Source: Paenibacillus artemisiicola (GTDB taxonomy: Bacteria; Bacillota; Bacilli; Paenibacillales; Paenibacillaceae). From it: a DNA stretch of 44,308 nucleotides. How positions within the stretch are numbered: the first letter of the stretch is position 1; each line of letters begins with the position of its first letter. The notes below the pieces were generated by a model, which ran no database searches, was not told where the DNA came from, and saw only the letters and a program-made list of their open reading frames with translations. The stretch is taken from positions 1 to 44,308 of the forward strand of contig NZ_JAGGDJ010000047.1 of the NCBI RefSeq assembly GCF_017652985.1. The letters are read 5' to 3'. Position numbers and translations under genes: made by a program. Shown here in pieces: positions 17,801 to 24,224 of the stretch.

Positions 17801-18762
17801 TCAAACCGGTCACGCGCGTCGGCGCGCACCGGGCGCTGCAAACGCTGTTCGACCGGCCGGCGCGGGACGCGGAGGCGGGCGCGCGGGAAGCCGCGGCCGC
17901 CGCGGAGGCGCCGGAATCGCCGGCGGGCACGATTCTGCTCGCGGAGGACAACGACGTCAACCGGATCGTCGCGGTCGAGCAGCTGCGGGCCGGCGCGTAC
18001 CGGGTGGACGTGGCGCGGAGCGGGACGGAGGTGCTGCGGATGCTGACGGAGAAGCGCTACGACCTCATTCTGATGGACATTCATATGCCGGACATGGACG
18101 GCGACGAAGCCGCGCGTATCATTCGGCTCGATTCCAAGTACGACCGCATGCCGATCATCGCGCTGACGGCGAACATCATGCGGGAAGACCATGACCGGTA
18201 CATGCAGCTCGGCATGAACGACGTGCTGACGAAGCCGATCGATCCCGCGGAGCTGACGGCGGCCATCGGCAAGTGGCTGCGTCCCGGCAAGGAGCCGGGC
18301 AACGAGGCCGCCAAGGCCGGGCCGAAGGAGCGGGAGGCGGCGAACGCCGCGTACGTGCCGTCGCCGGCGGCGGTAGACGCATGGTTGGACCGGGGCGTGC
18401 CGGGGATGCGGCTGGGCGAGGCGCTGCGGCGGGTCGGCGGCAAGCGGGCGATTCTGACGCATATGCTGACGCTCTTCGTCCGGGAATACCGCGGCTTCGG
18501 CGAACGGCTGGCGGCCGCGCTCGCGGCCGGGGATTACGCCGGCGCCCGGCGGATGGCGCACACGCTGAAGGGCGTTGCCGGCAATTTGTCCGCGGATGGG
18601 CTGTTCGAAGCCGCTCTGCGGCTCGAGACGCGGCTGAAGGAAGCGGGGGACGGCACGCCGGACGGCGCGCTCGCGGAAGCGGCGGCCGAAGCGGACGAAA
18701 CGCTGCGCGGACTCCTGTCGGAATTGGCCGGCGTCATGCCGGATTTCGACAGCGAATCCTAA
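14869..18762 (+). CDS. Hybrid sensor histidine kinase with two receivers and an Hpt domain
   Basis: Membrane phosphorelay protein of 1297 residues, starting at a GTG 9 bp after GGGAGG. Order: TM1 (~8-30), extracytoplasmic Cache-like sensor (~31-280), TM2 (~284-306), HAMP, PAS/PAC (~365-485), second PAS (~490-605), HisKA with SHEIRTPLAG (His633), HATPase (N box near 749, DTGIGM, GGTGLGL), a first receiver that is divergent (VVEDHP near 874, phospho-acceptor Asp926 in LLLDFEMPD), a second canonical receiver (LLAEDNDVNR, Asp1070 in LMDIHMPDMDG, TKPID), and an Hpt domain with AHTLKG (His1231). It can therefore carry out a full His-Asp-His relay and pass phosphate to a separate regulator. The PhoB-type regulator 130 bp downstream is the obvious candidate, though it has its own promoter. 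Confidence 0.93.
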   Translation: MGTFSLRTKVLVLILFVTTGVLSVVGYGNYAAAKRAIMEALVDKAGTKVQNAAGSLASWIEARRAEVEVMSRTDQVRFGSSAERLAYFRGEIGRSASPFRTIGFADRTGRAELSDGSVIEIGDEPSFPAAIRGKAIVTDPFVGRYGGGSIVVIQIPVYGRDNAIIGLVDAAIPAERVFREQLNVRVGRTDRAFVYNDGAAVIEAPPAAGALRPSSPLSSPELPFAPVARDMLRNPYGTARLSGGSAGGSMLFYAAVEGTSWHLALNVPLREIEAPLAAIKWRSILSIAAAEAILTILFFLFSYRAIGRIKRILAVTEAAAAGRFDVNDVRDAGGDELSQLSKSVNQMKQRLNGMFSQMDAMINQNQFAFIVLDSQYRVTYFSKAAERMLGYAAEEVLYKATGLAFVAPEDIVREAERLSGRYGRPVPPDITVFELLRKDQFAYEREWNYVRKDGTRFPVAHSSNGMRDREGRFVGVVGIARDITGQKQAENARNRQLKVMGAAKDLIATFDEAGKLLYMNEAGRAMLGMRPYGMSVDEVPKRTVQELLDGIEDAREAGYREKEALLRTLQGVFFPVSKILVVHRDDDTGETFYSCIARDITEAKRVQSELEQAKRDAESANVAKSQFLAQISHEIRTPLAGIIGLTGLMQKTGLTPLQRDYLRKTRDSSQALLAIINDILDFSKVEAGRIELNEKPFDPYELVQKLAETLSVFVGGKERFQFVAETPPGLPERVVGDWLRIEQALLNLCVNAIKFTERGYVRLRLALPEGMAADEGRVRIAFSVEDTGIGMTEEQLGRLFEPFVQADAETNRKYGGTGLGLVIVKRLVELMGGDVRVRSELGRGSAFSFALDLAVAEPPRAGRFDIRGDAEGSVWVVEDHPLMSGLLCAVIEDGGLTPIPLGSWKTARERLARSGIGVRPSALLLDFEMPDMYAEETWHAMREAAQEAGVPTVALTTAFGREELLKLPQEQRPDDILVKPVTRVGAHRALQTLFDRPARDAEAGAREAAAAAEAPESPAGTILLAEDNDVNRIVAVEQLRAGAYRVDVARSGTEVLRMLTEKRYDLILMDIHMPDMDGDEAARIIRLDSKYDRMPIIALTANIMREDHDRYMQLGMNDVLTKPIDPAELTAAIGKWLRPGKEPGNEAAKAGPKEREAANAAYVPSPAAVDAWLDRGVPGMRLGEALRRVGGKRAILTHMLTLFVREYRGFGERLAAALAAGDYAGARRMAHTLKGVAGNLSADGLFEAALRLETRLKEAGDGTPDGALAEAAAEADETLRGLLSELAGVMPDFDSES

Positions 18763-18775
18763 CAATTTTCTAACA
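18759..18775 (+). promoter_or_regulatory. Tandem CTAACA half-sites upstream of the response-regulator promoter
   Basis: CTAACA occurs at 18759-18764 (overlapping the upstream stop codon) and 18770-18775, an 11-bp step that matches one helical turn, as OmpR/PhoB-family regulators use. It ends 5 bp before the -35 box. Autoregulation is inferred. Confidence 0.45.
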
Positions 18776-18780
18776 TTCTA

Positions 18781-18809
18781 TTGTTGGGTGGATCTTCCTA
18801 TTGTATAGT
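18781..18809 (+). promoter_or_regulatory. Sigma-A promoter of the response regulator
   Basis: TTGTTG, 17-bp spacer, TATAGT, located between the hybrid kinase stop and the regulator start; gives a ~75-nt leader. Confidence 0.65.
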
Positions 18810-18891
18810 TAAGAGGAATCCGGGTTCGTCCGGAGCCGGCGGCGCCGCGAACGGCGTCGAACGGACGGGCCTCTTCACGAGGTGAGGTGTC

Positions 18892-19611
18892 ATGTACAAG
18901 CTCCTGGTGATCGAAGACGATAAGATGATGAGCGAGATGCTCTCCATGTACATGTCTGGCGAAGGGTACGAAATCAAACAAGCGGAGAACGGCGAACAAG
19001 GCCTCAAGCTGCTCGCGGCGTTCGACCCGGACGTCGTGCTGCTCGACCTGATGCTGCCCGACTGGGACGGCACCGAGCTGTGCATCCGGATGCGCCGGCA
19101 ATCCTCCGTGCCGATCATGATCGTATCGATGAAATCGGAGGTTTCCGAGCGGGTGCAGGCGCTGCGCGCCGGCGCCGACGATTACTTGTGCAAGCCGTTC
19201 AGCATGCACGAGCTGAGCGCCCGCGTCGAGGCGCTGATCCGCCGGTCGCGGCTGATGCAGGCCGGCGCGGCGGGCGAGCGCCCGGAAGAGGGCGGGCCCG
19301 ATGCCGAGAAGGAGATCAAGCTGGATGCCGAGCGCAGGCTGCTCCTCGTTCGCGGCGGCTTCGTCGAGACGACGTTCTCCGAATTCGAGATCATGAAGCT
19401 GTTCCTGTCCCACCCGGGGAAAGTGTTCACCCGCGAGGACCTGATCAACGCCATCCGCGGCTTCGACTCCTTCGTGACGGACCGCGCCATCGACGTGCAT
19501 ATCGTGAACCTGCGCCGCAAGATCGAGAAGAACCCCAAGGAACCGCATTACATCCGCACCGTATGGGGCGTCGGATACAAATACGTGACCGAAGTGGAAG
19601 CGCCGCACTAA
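18892..19611 (+). CDS. OmpR/PhoB-family response regulator
   Basis: 239 residues, the usual size. Receiver domain at 1-120 with the acidic pair in VIEDDK, phospho-acceptor Asp52 in LLDLMLPDWDG and Lys101 in CKPF. The C-terminal winged helix (~140-236) has ETTFSEFEIMKLFLSHPGKVFTRED-like sequence, the recognition helix around DRAIDVHIVNLRRKIEK and the wing IRTVWGVGYKY. The ATG is preceded by GAGGTGAGGTG. It is a DNA-binding output protein; the adjacent hybrid kinase with a terminal Hpt domain is its likely phosphodonor because no simple kinase is next to it. A terminator follows. Confidence 0.93.
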   Translation: MYKLLVIEDDKMMSEMLSMYMSGEGYEIKQAENGEQGLKLLAAFDPDVVLLDLMLPDWDGTELCIRMRRQSSVPIMIVSMKSEVSERVQALRAGADDYLCKPFSMHELSARVEALIRRSRLMQAGAAGERPEEGGPDAEKEIKLDAERRLLLVRGGFVETTFSEFEIMKLFLSHPGKVFTREDLINAIRGFDSFVTDRAIDVHIVNLRRKIEKNPKEPHYIRTVWGVGYKYVTEVEAPH

Positions 19612-19623
19612 TACTTTCCTAAC

Positions 19624-19663
19624 AGCTCCTATTCGCCGGCTTGTCCGGCGGAAGGGGCTCTTT
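19624..19663 (+). terminator. Terminator after the response regulator
   Basis: Nested stems AGCTCC/GGGGCT and CGCCGG/CCGGCG followed by CTTTGCTT. The U-tract is short, so efficiency is uncertain. Confidence 0.6.
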
Positions 19664-19815
19664 GCTTGCGCGCCGAACCCGTTCGGGGCCGGGCCGGGTG
19701 AAGAAGCTAACGCCGCGCTCATGCCCGCCTGTTTCTTTTCTAATCGTTTTATGCGAAAATTTACCTATTTACGAGATAAAGAGACTAGGACCAATGGCAG
19801 CGTGGAGGATCGGTT

Positions 19816-21219
19816 ATGAACGAACAGGATTACGGTAGCGGCACGACGTACATCGCGCGGAAGGGAGCGCCGGCGCTCGGCGAAGTGGTCGATTCCTTGA
19901 CGGGGCTGCCGGGGCGGAAGGCGGCTTTCGCGATGCTCGCGCGCGCCGTCGTGCTGGCCAGGCAGACAGGGCGGCGCGTCTTGGCGGCGCTCGTGGACGT
20001 GGACCGCTTCTACATCGTCAACGAGACGAAGGGGACGGCCTTCGGCGACGAGGCGCTGCGGCAGATCGCGCGCCGGCTGAAGCGGCTCGAGCCGTGGTCG
20101 GGCAGCGTCTACCGGCTGAGCGGCAATACGTTCCTGCTGTTCCGGCTGGCCGGCTGGGACGCGGAAAACGACGACGCCGACGCGCTCGTCGGCGCGCTGA
20201 AGCAGGCGGCCGAGGAACGGCTGTCCGTGCGGGGGGAACCGCTCCATCCGTTCTGCAGCATCGGCGTGAGCGGGTACCCCGGCGACGGGGAGACGGCGGA
20301 GCGGATCGTGCGGCACGCCGATACGGCGCTGCGGCAGGCGAAGGCGGCCGGCGGCAACCGGGTCGTCTTCTACGCGGAGGACGACATGTCCGAGGTAAGC
20401 CGGACGGAGCAGCTGCGCGTCTCGCTCCGCCACGCGCCGGCCGCGAACGCGCTGTCGCTGCGCTATCAGCCGCTGTACGACGCCGCGGGACGGCTTCGCG
20501 GCGTCGAGGCGCTGCTGCGCTGGCGCCATCCCGAGCTCGGGGACATCCCGCCGGCGGAATTCGTGCCGCTCGCCGAGCGCAGCGGCCAGATCGTCCGGAT
20601 CGGCGAATGGGTGCTCGCCGAGACATGCGGCATGCTGCGCCGCGCCCGGGCGAAAGGGATGCCGCCGCTCGTCGCGTCGGTCAACCTGTCGCCGCTGCAG
20701 CTGCGCGTGCCGGGCTTCGCGGAGACGCTGCGGCGCATCCTCGCGCAGACGGGCACGAAGCCGGAGTGGCTGGAGCTCGAAATCACGGAAAGCATGATGA
20801 TCGGCGCCGACGAAGGCGTAAGCGAGGCGCTGCGGCGGATCCGCGCCATGGGGGTCCGGATCGCGCTCGACGATTTCGGCGTCGGCTTCGCGTCGCTGAC
20901 GTACCTGTGCAAGCTTCCGCTGCACACGCTGAAGCTGGACCGCTCGTTCGTTCGCCATCTCGGCTCGCAGGACGCGGAGCAGGTCGTCGTGCGGACGATG
21001 ATCGCGCTCGCGCACGAGCTCGGCTTCGAGGTCGTCGCCGAGGGCGTCGAGACGCCGGAGCAGCTCCGCCTGCTGCGGGAATGGGGCTGCGACTTCTTCC
21101 AGGGCTATTTGCTCGCCGGGCCGCTGGACGAGGAGGCGGTCGGCCCGCCGCTCCTGCGGGCGGCGCGGGAGCTTTTCGGCGCCGCGGGCGAGCGCTTGGA
21201 GCCGGCGCTGCGGCGATGA
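19816..21219 (+). CDS. EAL phosphodiesterase with degenerate GGDEF domain
   Basis: 467 residues, cytosolic, no membrane segment. Residues ~15-175 are a GGDEF domain by fold (DSLTGLPGRKAAF, LVDVDRFYIVNETKG, YPGDGETAERIVRHADTALRQAK), but the signature is YRLSGNTFLLF at ~99-109 instead of RxGGDEF, so cyclase activity is unlikely. The EAL domain (~190-455) is intact: VEALLRW (Glu231), SVNLSPLQL, LELEITESMM, ALDDFGVG, LKLDRSFV, VVAEGVET and FFQGYLLAGP carry the metal-binding and catalytic residues. It is predicted to degrade c-di-GMP, with the GGDEF remnant possibly binding GTP as an activator, as known for some GGDEF-EAL proteins. ATG preceded by GGAGG. Upstream promoter not resolved. Confidence 0.93.
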   Translation: MNEQDYGSGTTYIARKGAPALGEVVDSLTGLPGRKAAFAMLARAVVLARQTGRRVLAALVDVDRFYIVNETKGTAFGDEALRQIARRLKRLEPWSGSVYRLSGNTFLLFRLAGWDAENDDADALVGALKQAAEERLSVRGEPLHPFCSIGVSGYPGDGETAERIVRHADTALRQAKAAGGNRVVFYAEDDMSEVSRTEQLRVSLRHAPAANALSLRYQPLYDAAGRLRGVEALLRWRHPELGDIPPAEFVPLAERSGQIVRIGEWVLAETCGMLRRARAKGMPPLVASVNLSPLQLRVPGFAETLRRILAQTGTKPEWLELEITESMMIGADEGVSEALRRIRAMGVRIALDDFGVGFASLTYLCKLPLHTLKLDRSFVRHLGSQDAEQVVVRTMIALAHELGFEVVAEGVETPEQLRLLREWGCDFFQGYLLAGPLDEEAVGPPLLRAARELFGAAGERLEPALRR

Positions 21220-21295
21220 GCGGTCGGCGCGCGCGCAGCGCGCATACGCGGGCGCGGCCGGCGCGAACGCGCAATCAAAACGAGTCGGCAACAAC

Positions 21296-21365
21296 AAAGG
21301 CAGCCTGCGCGCAAGCGGGCCGCGGCCGTTCGGGCCGGGTTCGCGTGCGCGGGCTGCCTTTTTTT
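21296..21365 (+). terminator. Strong terminator after the EAL gene, probably bidirectional
   Basis: AAAGGCAGCC-TGCGCGCA pairs with TGCGCG-GGCTGCCTTT, followed by TTTTTTT on the plus strand. On the minus strand the stem ends in CCTTTGTTGTTG, so it can also stop the convergent 72-residue gene. Confidence 0.85.
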
Positions 21366-21403
21366 GCGGGTTTCGGTCGCTCGAGAGGACAAGGGACGTC
21401 TAA

Positions 21404-21622
21404 TCAGCACACTTCCAGGTAAAGCTTGGTACCGTCGCTGTATTGCAGAATCGCGACGTCGCGGATCATTTCCACCGACTTGATGCGTTTCCACTTCTTC
21501 CGAAAATCGAAGTTGTATTCCATTTCCTGCAATTTATTTTGCAGCAGCTCCATGTACGAAAGCTGCTCGGATGGATAATGTACCGGGACGGAACGATTTT
21601 TGAAGGTAATGACTCTGGTCAC
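21404..21622 (-). CDS. Conserved-looking small protein of unknown function
   Basis: 72 residues from a GTG start that has a near-perfect GAGGAGGT site 9 bp upstream, which is why I accept the gene. The protein is soluble, charged and of mixed character (MTRVITFKNRSVPVHYP..., a central helix-rich YMELLQNKLQEMEYNF segment, then a beta-like ILQYSDGTKLYLEVC ending). No membrane segment, no signal, no motif I recognise. It lies alone between the EAL gene terminator and the divergent sensor kinase region. Base composition is less GC-rich than its neighbours. Confidence 0.7.
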   Translation of the reverse strand: MTRVITFKNRSVPVHYPSEQLSYMELLQNKLQEMEYNFDFRKKWKRIKSVEMIRDVAILQYSDGTKLYLEVC

Positions 21623-21754
21623 GGGAAGTGCACCTCCTCTTTAATGATGCCATTGTACAAGGCGAATCTTAGTCCCTTATAAAATGAACATGAGCCGGTT
21701 GTTTGTTTTGCTTACCCTTTTCTAACAGGTTTTAAAAACAAGGCGGATTGCCGC

Positions 21755-21871
21755 ATGCCGAGCATCGATATCCGCATTCCGCCGACGACCCGCGCCCGCG
21801 GCGTAGTGGTATTATGCGCGGAATGCCGGAAAGTTTATCCGCGCTGCTTCAAGCCGGGAAGGAACGGGTAA
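21755..21871 (+). CDS. Possible 38-residue Cys-containing small protein
   Basis: An open frame starting at ATG with AAGGCGG 8 bp upstream, encoding 38 residues with CAECRKVYPRC near the end, a CxxC pattern. Its stop shares a base with the next ATG (TAATG), which begins a 17-residue frame (21871-21924) that runs across the ribosome site and TTG start of the sensor kinase. This arrangement could couple translation, but the frame is short and unproven. Confidence 0.3.
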   Translation: MPSIDIRIPPTTRARGVVVLCAECRKVYPRCFKPGRNG

Positions 21872-21904
21872 TGACGGGAAATGGAATGCGGGAGGATCAA
21901 CGAC

Positions 21905-23476
21905 TTGACATTCGTCTTTGCTAAAGCGTTATTCGCCAACATCAGCCTGCTGATCGCGCTGGCGTACTTATTCGATCTCGGGTACCGGTACCTGTTTCAA
22001 TACGCACCCGCCCGGGTCAAATACGGCATCACCGTCGCCGTGTTCATTCTCGCCGGCTGGCTCGCGATGGCGTTCGGCTTGAAGACCGACGGCATGCTCG
22101 TGCTGGATTTGCGGTTTCTGCCGGTCGTCGTCGCCGTCCTCGTATTCCCGAGTCCGCCGGCGATCCTCATGATCGGACTCGGCATCGGCATCGGCCGGCT
22201 GCTGATGGGCTTCGATCAGACGGCGTTCGGCGCCTGTCTGAACATGGTCGTCCTTGGCGTCCTGTCCATGTGGCTGACCAAATGGCTGCACGCCAAGCCG
22301 TGGACCTTCTTCGCGAAGAGCGCTTTCGCGCTCGGCTTCGTCAACGTGCTCTTCGCCCTCAACGCGACGCTGGTCGTCATGGCGTCCCCGGACGTGACGG
22401 CGAAGCAATTTTGGCTGCATTACGGCTTGTATTCGTTCCCGCTGCGAATACTGCTGAGCGCGCTGCTGGTGTTCATCATCCGCGACTTTCAGAAGGAGCA
22501 GCAGCGGGTGGACGAGCTTCGCAAAATGAACATGCTGCTCCGCCGGCAAACCCGCGAGCTGCGGGCGGCGAAGCGCGACGTGGAGGCGAAGGCGCGCGAG
22601 CTGATGCTCGCGAACAAGTACAAGTCGGAGTTCCTCGCGAACATGTCGCACGAGCTGAAGACGCCGCTTAACAGCATCATCATGCTTTCCCAGCTGCTCA
22701 AGGAGAGCGAAGAGGAGCGCGGAGACCAAGGCGAGGAAGCCGGGGAGGAAGCCGGATACGCGGAGCTGATCAACGGGGCGGGCAACGATCTGCTGCAGCT
22801 GATCAACGATATATTGGACCTCTCCAAGGTGGAGGCCGGCAAGATGGACATCAACATCGAACCGCATTCGACCCAGGAGCTCGTGCAGACGCTGTACCAG
22901 CAATTTCTGCCCATCGCGGCGCAGAAGAACCTGGCGTTCGAGATCGAGATGGGCCCGCTGGTGCCGGAGGCGATTCAGACCGACGCGCTGCGGGTCAACC
23001 AAATCCTGCGCAATCTGCTCGCCAACGCGTTCAAATTCACGGAGTCGGGCGGCGTGCGCATCGTCGTCAAGGCGGAAGGCGGCATGCCGATCGAGCCCTC
23101 CGCGCTCCGGAAGCGCCGGCTGCGGAACTGGTATCCCGGAGCCTGGGGCCGGCCGGCCGTGCGCATGATTCCGCCGATGCGGATCTCGTTCGCCATCGCG
23201 GATACGGGCATCGGGATCGACGAGGAGAAGCAGCAGCTCATCTTCGAGGCGTTCCGGCAGGAGGACGGCTCCATCAGCCGCAAGTACGGCGGCACGGGGC
23301 TCGGGCTGTCCATCAGCCTGCAGCTCGCGCGGCTGTTGGGCGGCACGCTTTCGCTCGAAAGCCGCAAGGGCGAGGGCAGCCGGTTTACGCTGCGGCTTCC
23401 GGCGTCCGCGCAGGCCGGCGGGGAGTCGCCCTCCCGGGCGCAAGAGCGGGCGGAAGCGAGGTCGCAGGACGCCTGA
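21905..23476 (+). CDS. 5TM-type sensor histidine kinase
   Basis: 523 residues, starting at a TTG located 9 bp after GGGAGG; the in-frame ATG 24 bp earlier lies before that ribosome site and is rejected. Residues ~1-190 contain five or more membrane helices of the 5TM LytS/YhcK receptor type (FANISLLIALAYLFDL start). A coiled coil follows (~200-240), then HisKA with MSHELKTPLNS (His249), N box LLANAFKFTE, DTGIGI and GGTGLGLS. A ~30-residue basic insert (around SALRKRRLRNWYPGAW) lies between the N and G1 boxes. There is no receiver domain and no regulator gene beside it, so its partner is elsewhere. The C-terminal 20 residues are low complexity. Confidence 0.92.
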   Translation: MTFVFAKALFANISLLIALAYLFDLGYRYLFQYAPARVKYGITVAVFILAGWLAMAFGLKTDGMLVLDLRFLPVVVAVLVFPSPPAILMIGLGIGIGRLLMGFDQTAFGACLNMVVLGVLSMWLTKWLHAKPWTFFAKSAFALGFVNVLFALNATLVVMASPDVTAKQFWLHYGLYSFPLRILLSALLVFIIRDFQKEQQRVDELRKMNMLLRRQTRELRAAKRDVEAKARELMLANKYKSEFLANMSHELKTPLNSIIMLSQLLKESEEERGDQGEEAGEEAGYAELINGAGNDLLQLINDILDLSKVEAGKMDINIEPHSTQELVQTLYQQFLPIAAQKNLAFEIEMGPLVPEAIQTDALRVNQILRNLLANAFKFTESGGVRIVVKAEGGMPIEPSALRKRRLRNWYPGAWGRPAVRMIPPMRISFAIADTGIGIDEEKQQLIFEAFRQEDGSISRKYGGTGLGLSISLQLARLLGGTLSLESRKGEGSRFTLRLPASAQAGGESPSRAQERAEARSQDA

Positions 23477-23508
23477 CGGAAGGACGGGAAAATATTTTTA
23501 AAAAAGCA

Positions 23509-23537
23509 TTGACTCCTTCACACTCCTGCGGTATATT
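23509..23537 (+). promoter_or_regulatory. Strong promoter of the tRNA-Thr gene
   Basis: TTGACT, 17-bp spacer, TATATT, ending 34 bp before the mature tRNA; near-consensus sigma-A promoter, typical of a stable RNA gene. Confidence 0.8.
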
Positions 23538-23571
23538 ATAAAAGTCGCCTCAAGCGAACGAGGTTGTACAA

Positions 23572-23646
23572 GCTGGTGTAGCTCAGGGGTAGAGCAACGC
23601 ACTCGTAATGCGTAGGCCGGGGGTTCAATTCCCTTCACCAGCACCA
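23572..23646 (+). tRNA. tRNA-Thr (anticodon CGU)
   Basis: A complete cloverleaf can be folded: acceptor stem GCTGGTG/CACCAGC, D arm GCTCAGGGGTAGAGC, anticodon stem ACGCA/TGCGT with loop CTCGTAA (anticodon CGT in DNA, reading ACG), T arm with GGTTCAATTCC, discriminator A and encoded CCA. It charges threonine. It is a singlet with its own promoter and terminator, sitting at the boundary between the signalling genes and the catabolic cluster. Confidence 0.97.
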
Positions 23647-23660
23647 TTTACTCCAATAAC

Positions 23661-23697
23661 GGCGCGGTTTCCGAGCAATCGGCGATCGCGCTTTTTT
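23661..23697 (+). terminator. Terminator of the tRNA-Thr gene
   Basis: GCGCG/CGCGC outer stem with inner CCGA/TCGG, followed by TTTTTT. Confidence 0.8.
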
Positions 23698-23789
23698 GCA
23701 TGCGGAGAAGGCAGCCGGGAACGGAAGTCCGGCGAATCGGAATGAAAAACTGGATGTAAACTGGAATGATTCCAATGTATCCGCATGGG

Positions 23790-23818
23790 TTGACACCGTT
23801 TGCTGAAAGCGCTACTAT
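23790..23818 (+). promoter_or_regulatory. Promoter P1 of the LacI-controlled cluster
   Basis: TTGACA (perfect), 17-bp spacer, TACTAT. Transcription would start near 23825, giving a leader of about 400 nt that contains all four operators. Confidence 0.65.
23804..23817 (+). promoter_or_regulatory. cre-like site overlapping the P1 -10 box
   Basis: TGAAAGCGCTACTA matches 12 of 14 positions of TGWAANCGNTNWCA and covers most of the -10 hexamer, a position at which CcpA binding would block RNA polymerase. Inferred. Confidence 0.5.
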
Positions 23819-23849
23819 GGACACATCACTTCTTTGACTTATCGAAATT

Positions 23850-23860
23850 GGAACGTTCCC
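23850..23860 (+). promoter_or_regulatory. LacI-type operator O1
   Basis: GGAACGTTCCC; one base short of the full 12-bp palindrome. It lies ~25 bp after the P1 transcription start, fitting a roadblock or looping position. Confidence 0.75.
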
Positions 23861-23951
23861 AAAACGAACGAAGGCGTTTGAACAAACGCGGCAATTCGGA
23901 TGCGGACAATTCCGATTCTCGGCTTCAAGGAGAGATTTTATTTTTTGCGTC

Positions 23952-23971
23952 TTTTGGGAACGTTCCCAAAA
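23952..23971 (+). promoter_or_regulatory. LacI-type operator O2 (perfect 20-bp palindrome)
   Basis: TTTTGGGAACGTTCCCAAAA is a perfect palindrome with central CG, the hallmark of LacI-family operators. Centre is 107 bp after O1. Confidence 0.8.
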
Positions 23972-24085
23972 CCAGACGAAAACATGGGCGACTCGTTTTT
24001 CTCGTACTTTCGGGGAGATTGCTTCCAGGTTCCAGGGCAGCCATGCCTGACATCCAGGGAGTAGTGTGGTTGTTTCGACAAGATT

Positions 24086-24097
24086 GGGAACGTTCCC
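24086..24097 (+). promoter_or_regulatory. LacI-type operator O3
   Basis: GGGAACGTTCCC with flanks ATT and GAAT. Centre is 130 bp after O2. Confidence 0.78.
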
Positions 24098-24143
24098 GAA
24101 TATCGGTTTCCGAAGAAAACGCTATCGTGGCACCGGTATTATT

Positions 24144-24152
24144 TGCTAAAAT
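24144..24152 (+). promoter_or_regulatory. Candidate promoter P2 (extended -10)
   Basis: TGCTAAAAT, an extended -10 (TGN-TAAAAT) directly followed by operator O4, so that O4 would cover the transcription start. No good -35 is present, which extended -10 promoters tolerate. Confidence 0.45.
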
Positions 24153-24164
24153 GGGAACGTTCCC
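24153..24164 (+). promoter_or_regulatory. LacI-type operator O4
   Basis: GGGAACGTTCCC followed by AAAA. It abuts the P2 -10 box and lies ~60 bp before the LacI start codon. Centre is 67 bp after O3 and 304 bp after O1. Confidence 0.8.
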
Positions 24165-24224
24165 AAAAGCGTTCGAAGCCAAATGGCGCAAACGGGAAAC
24201 GATAACAGAAAAGAGTGATCGCAA

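Larger units (their letters stand above)
23698..24224. other. AT-rich regulatory region of the catabolic cluster
   Basis: About 530 bp without a believable gene. It holds promoter P1, a cre-like site, four LacI-type operators and candidate promoter P2. Further inverted repeats are TGGAATGATTCCA (23762-23774) and GCGTTTG/CAAACGC (23874-23889). An open frame of 149 codons crosses the region but has no ribosome site and contains all four operators. Confidence 0.7.
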
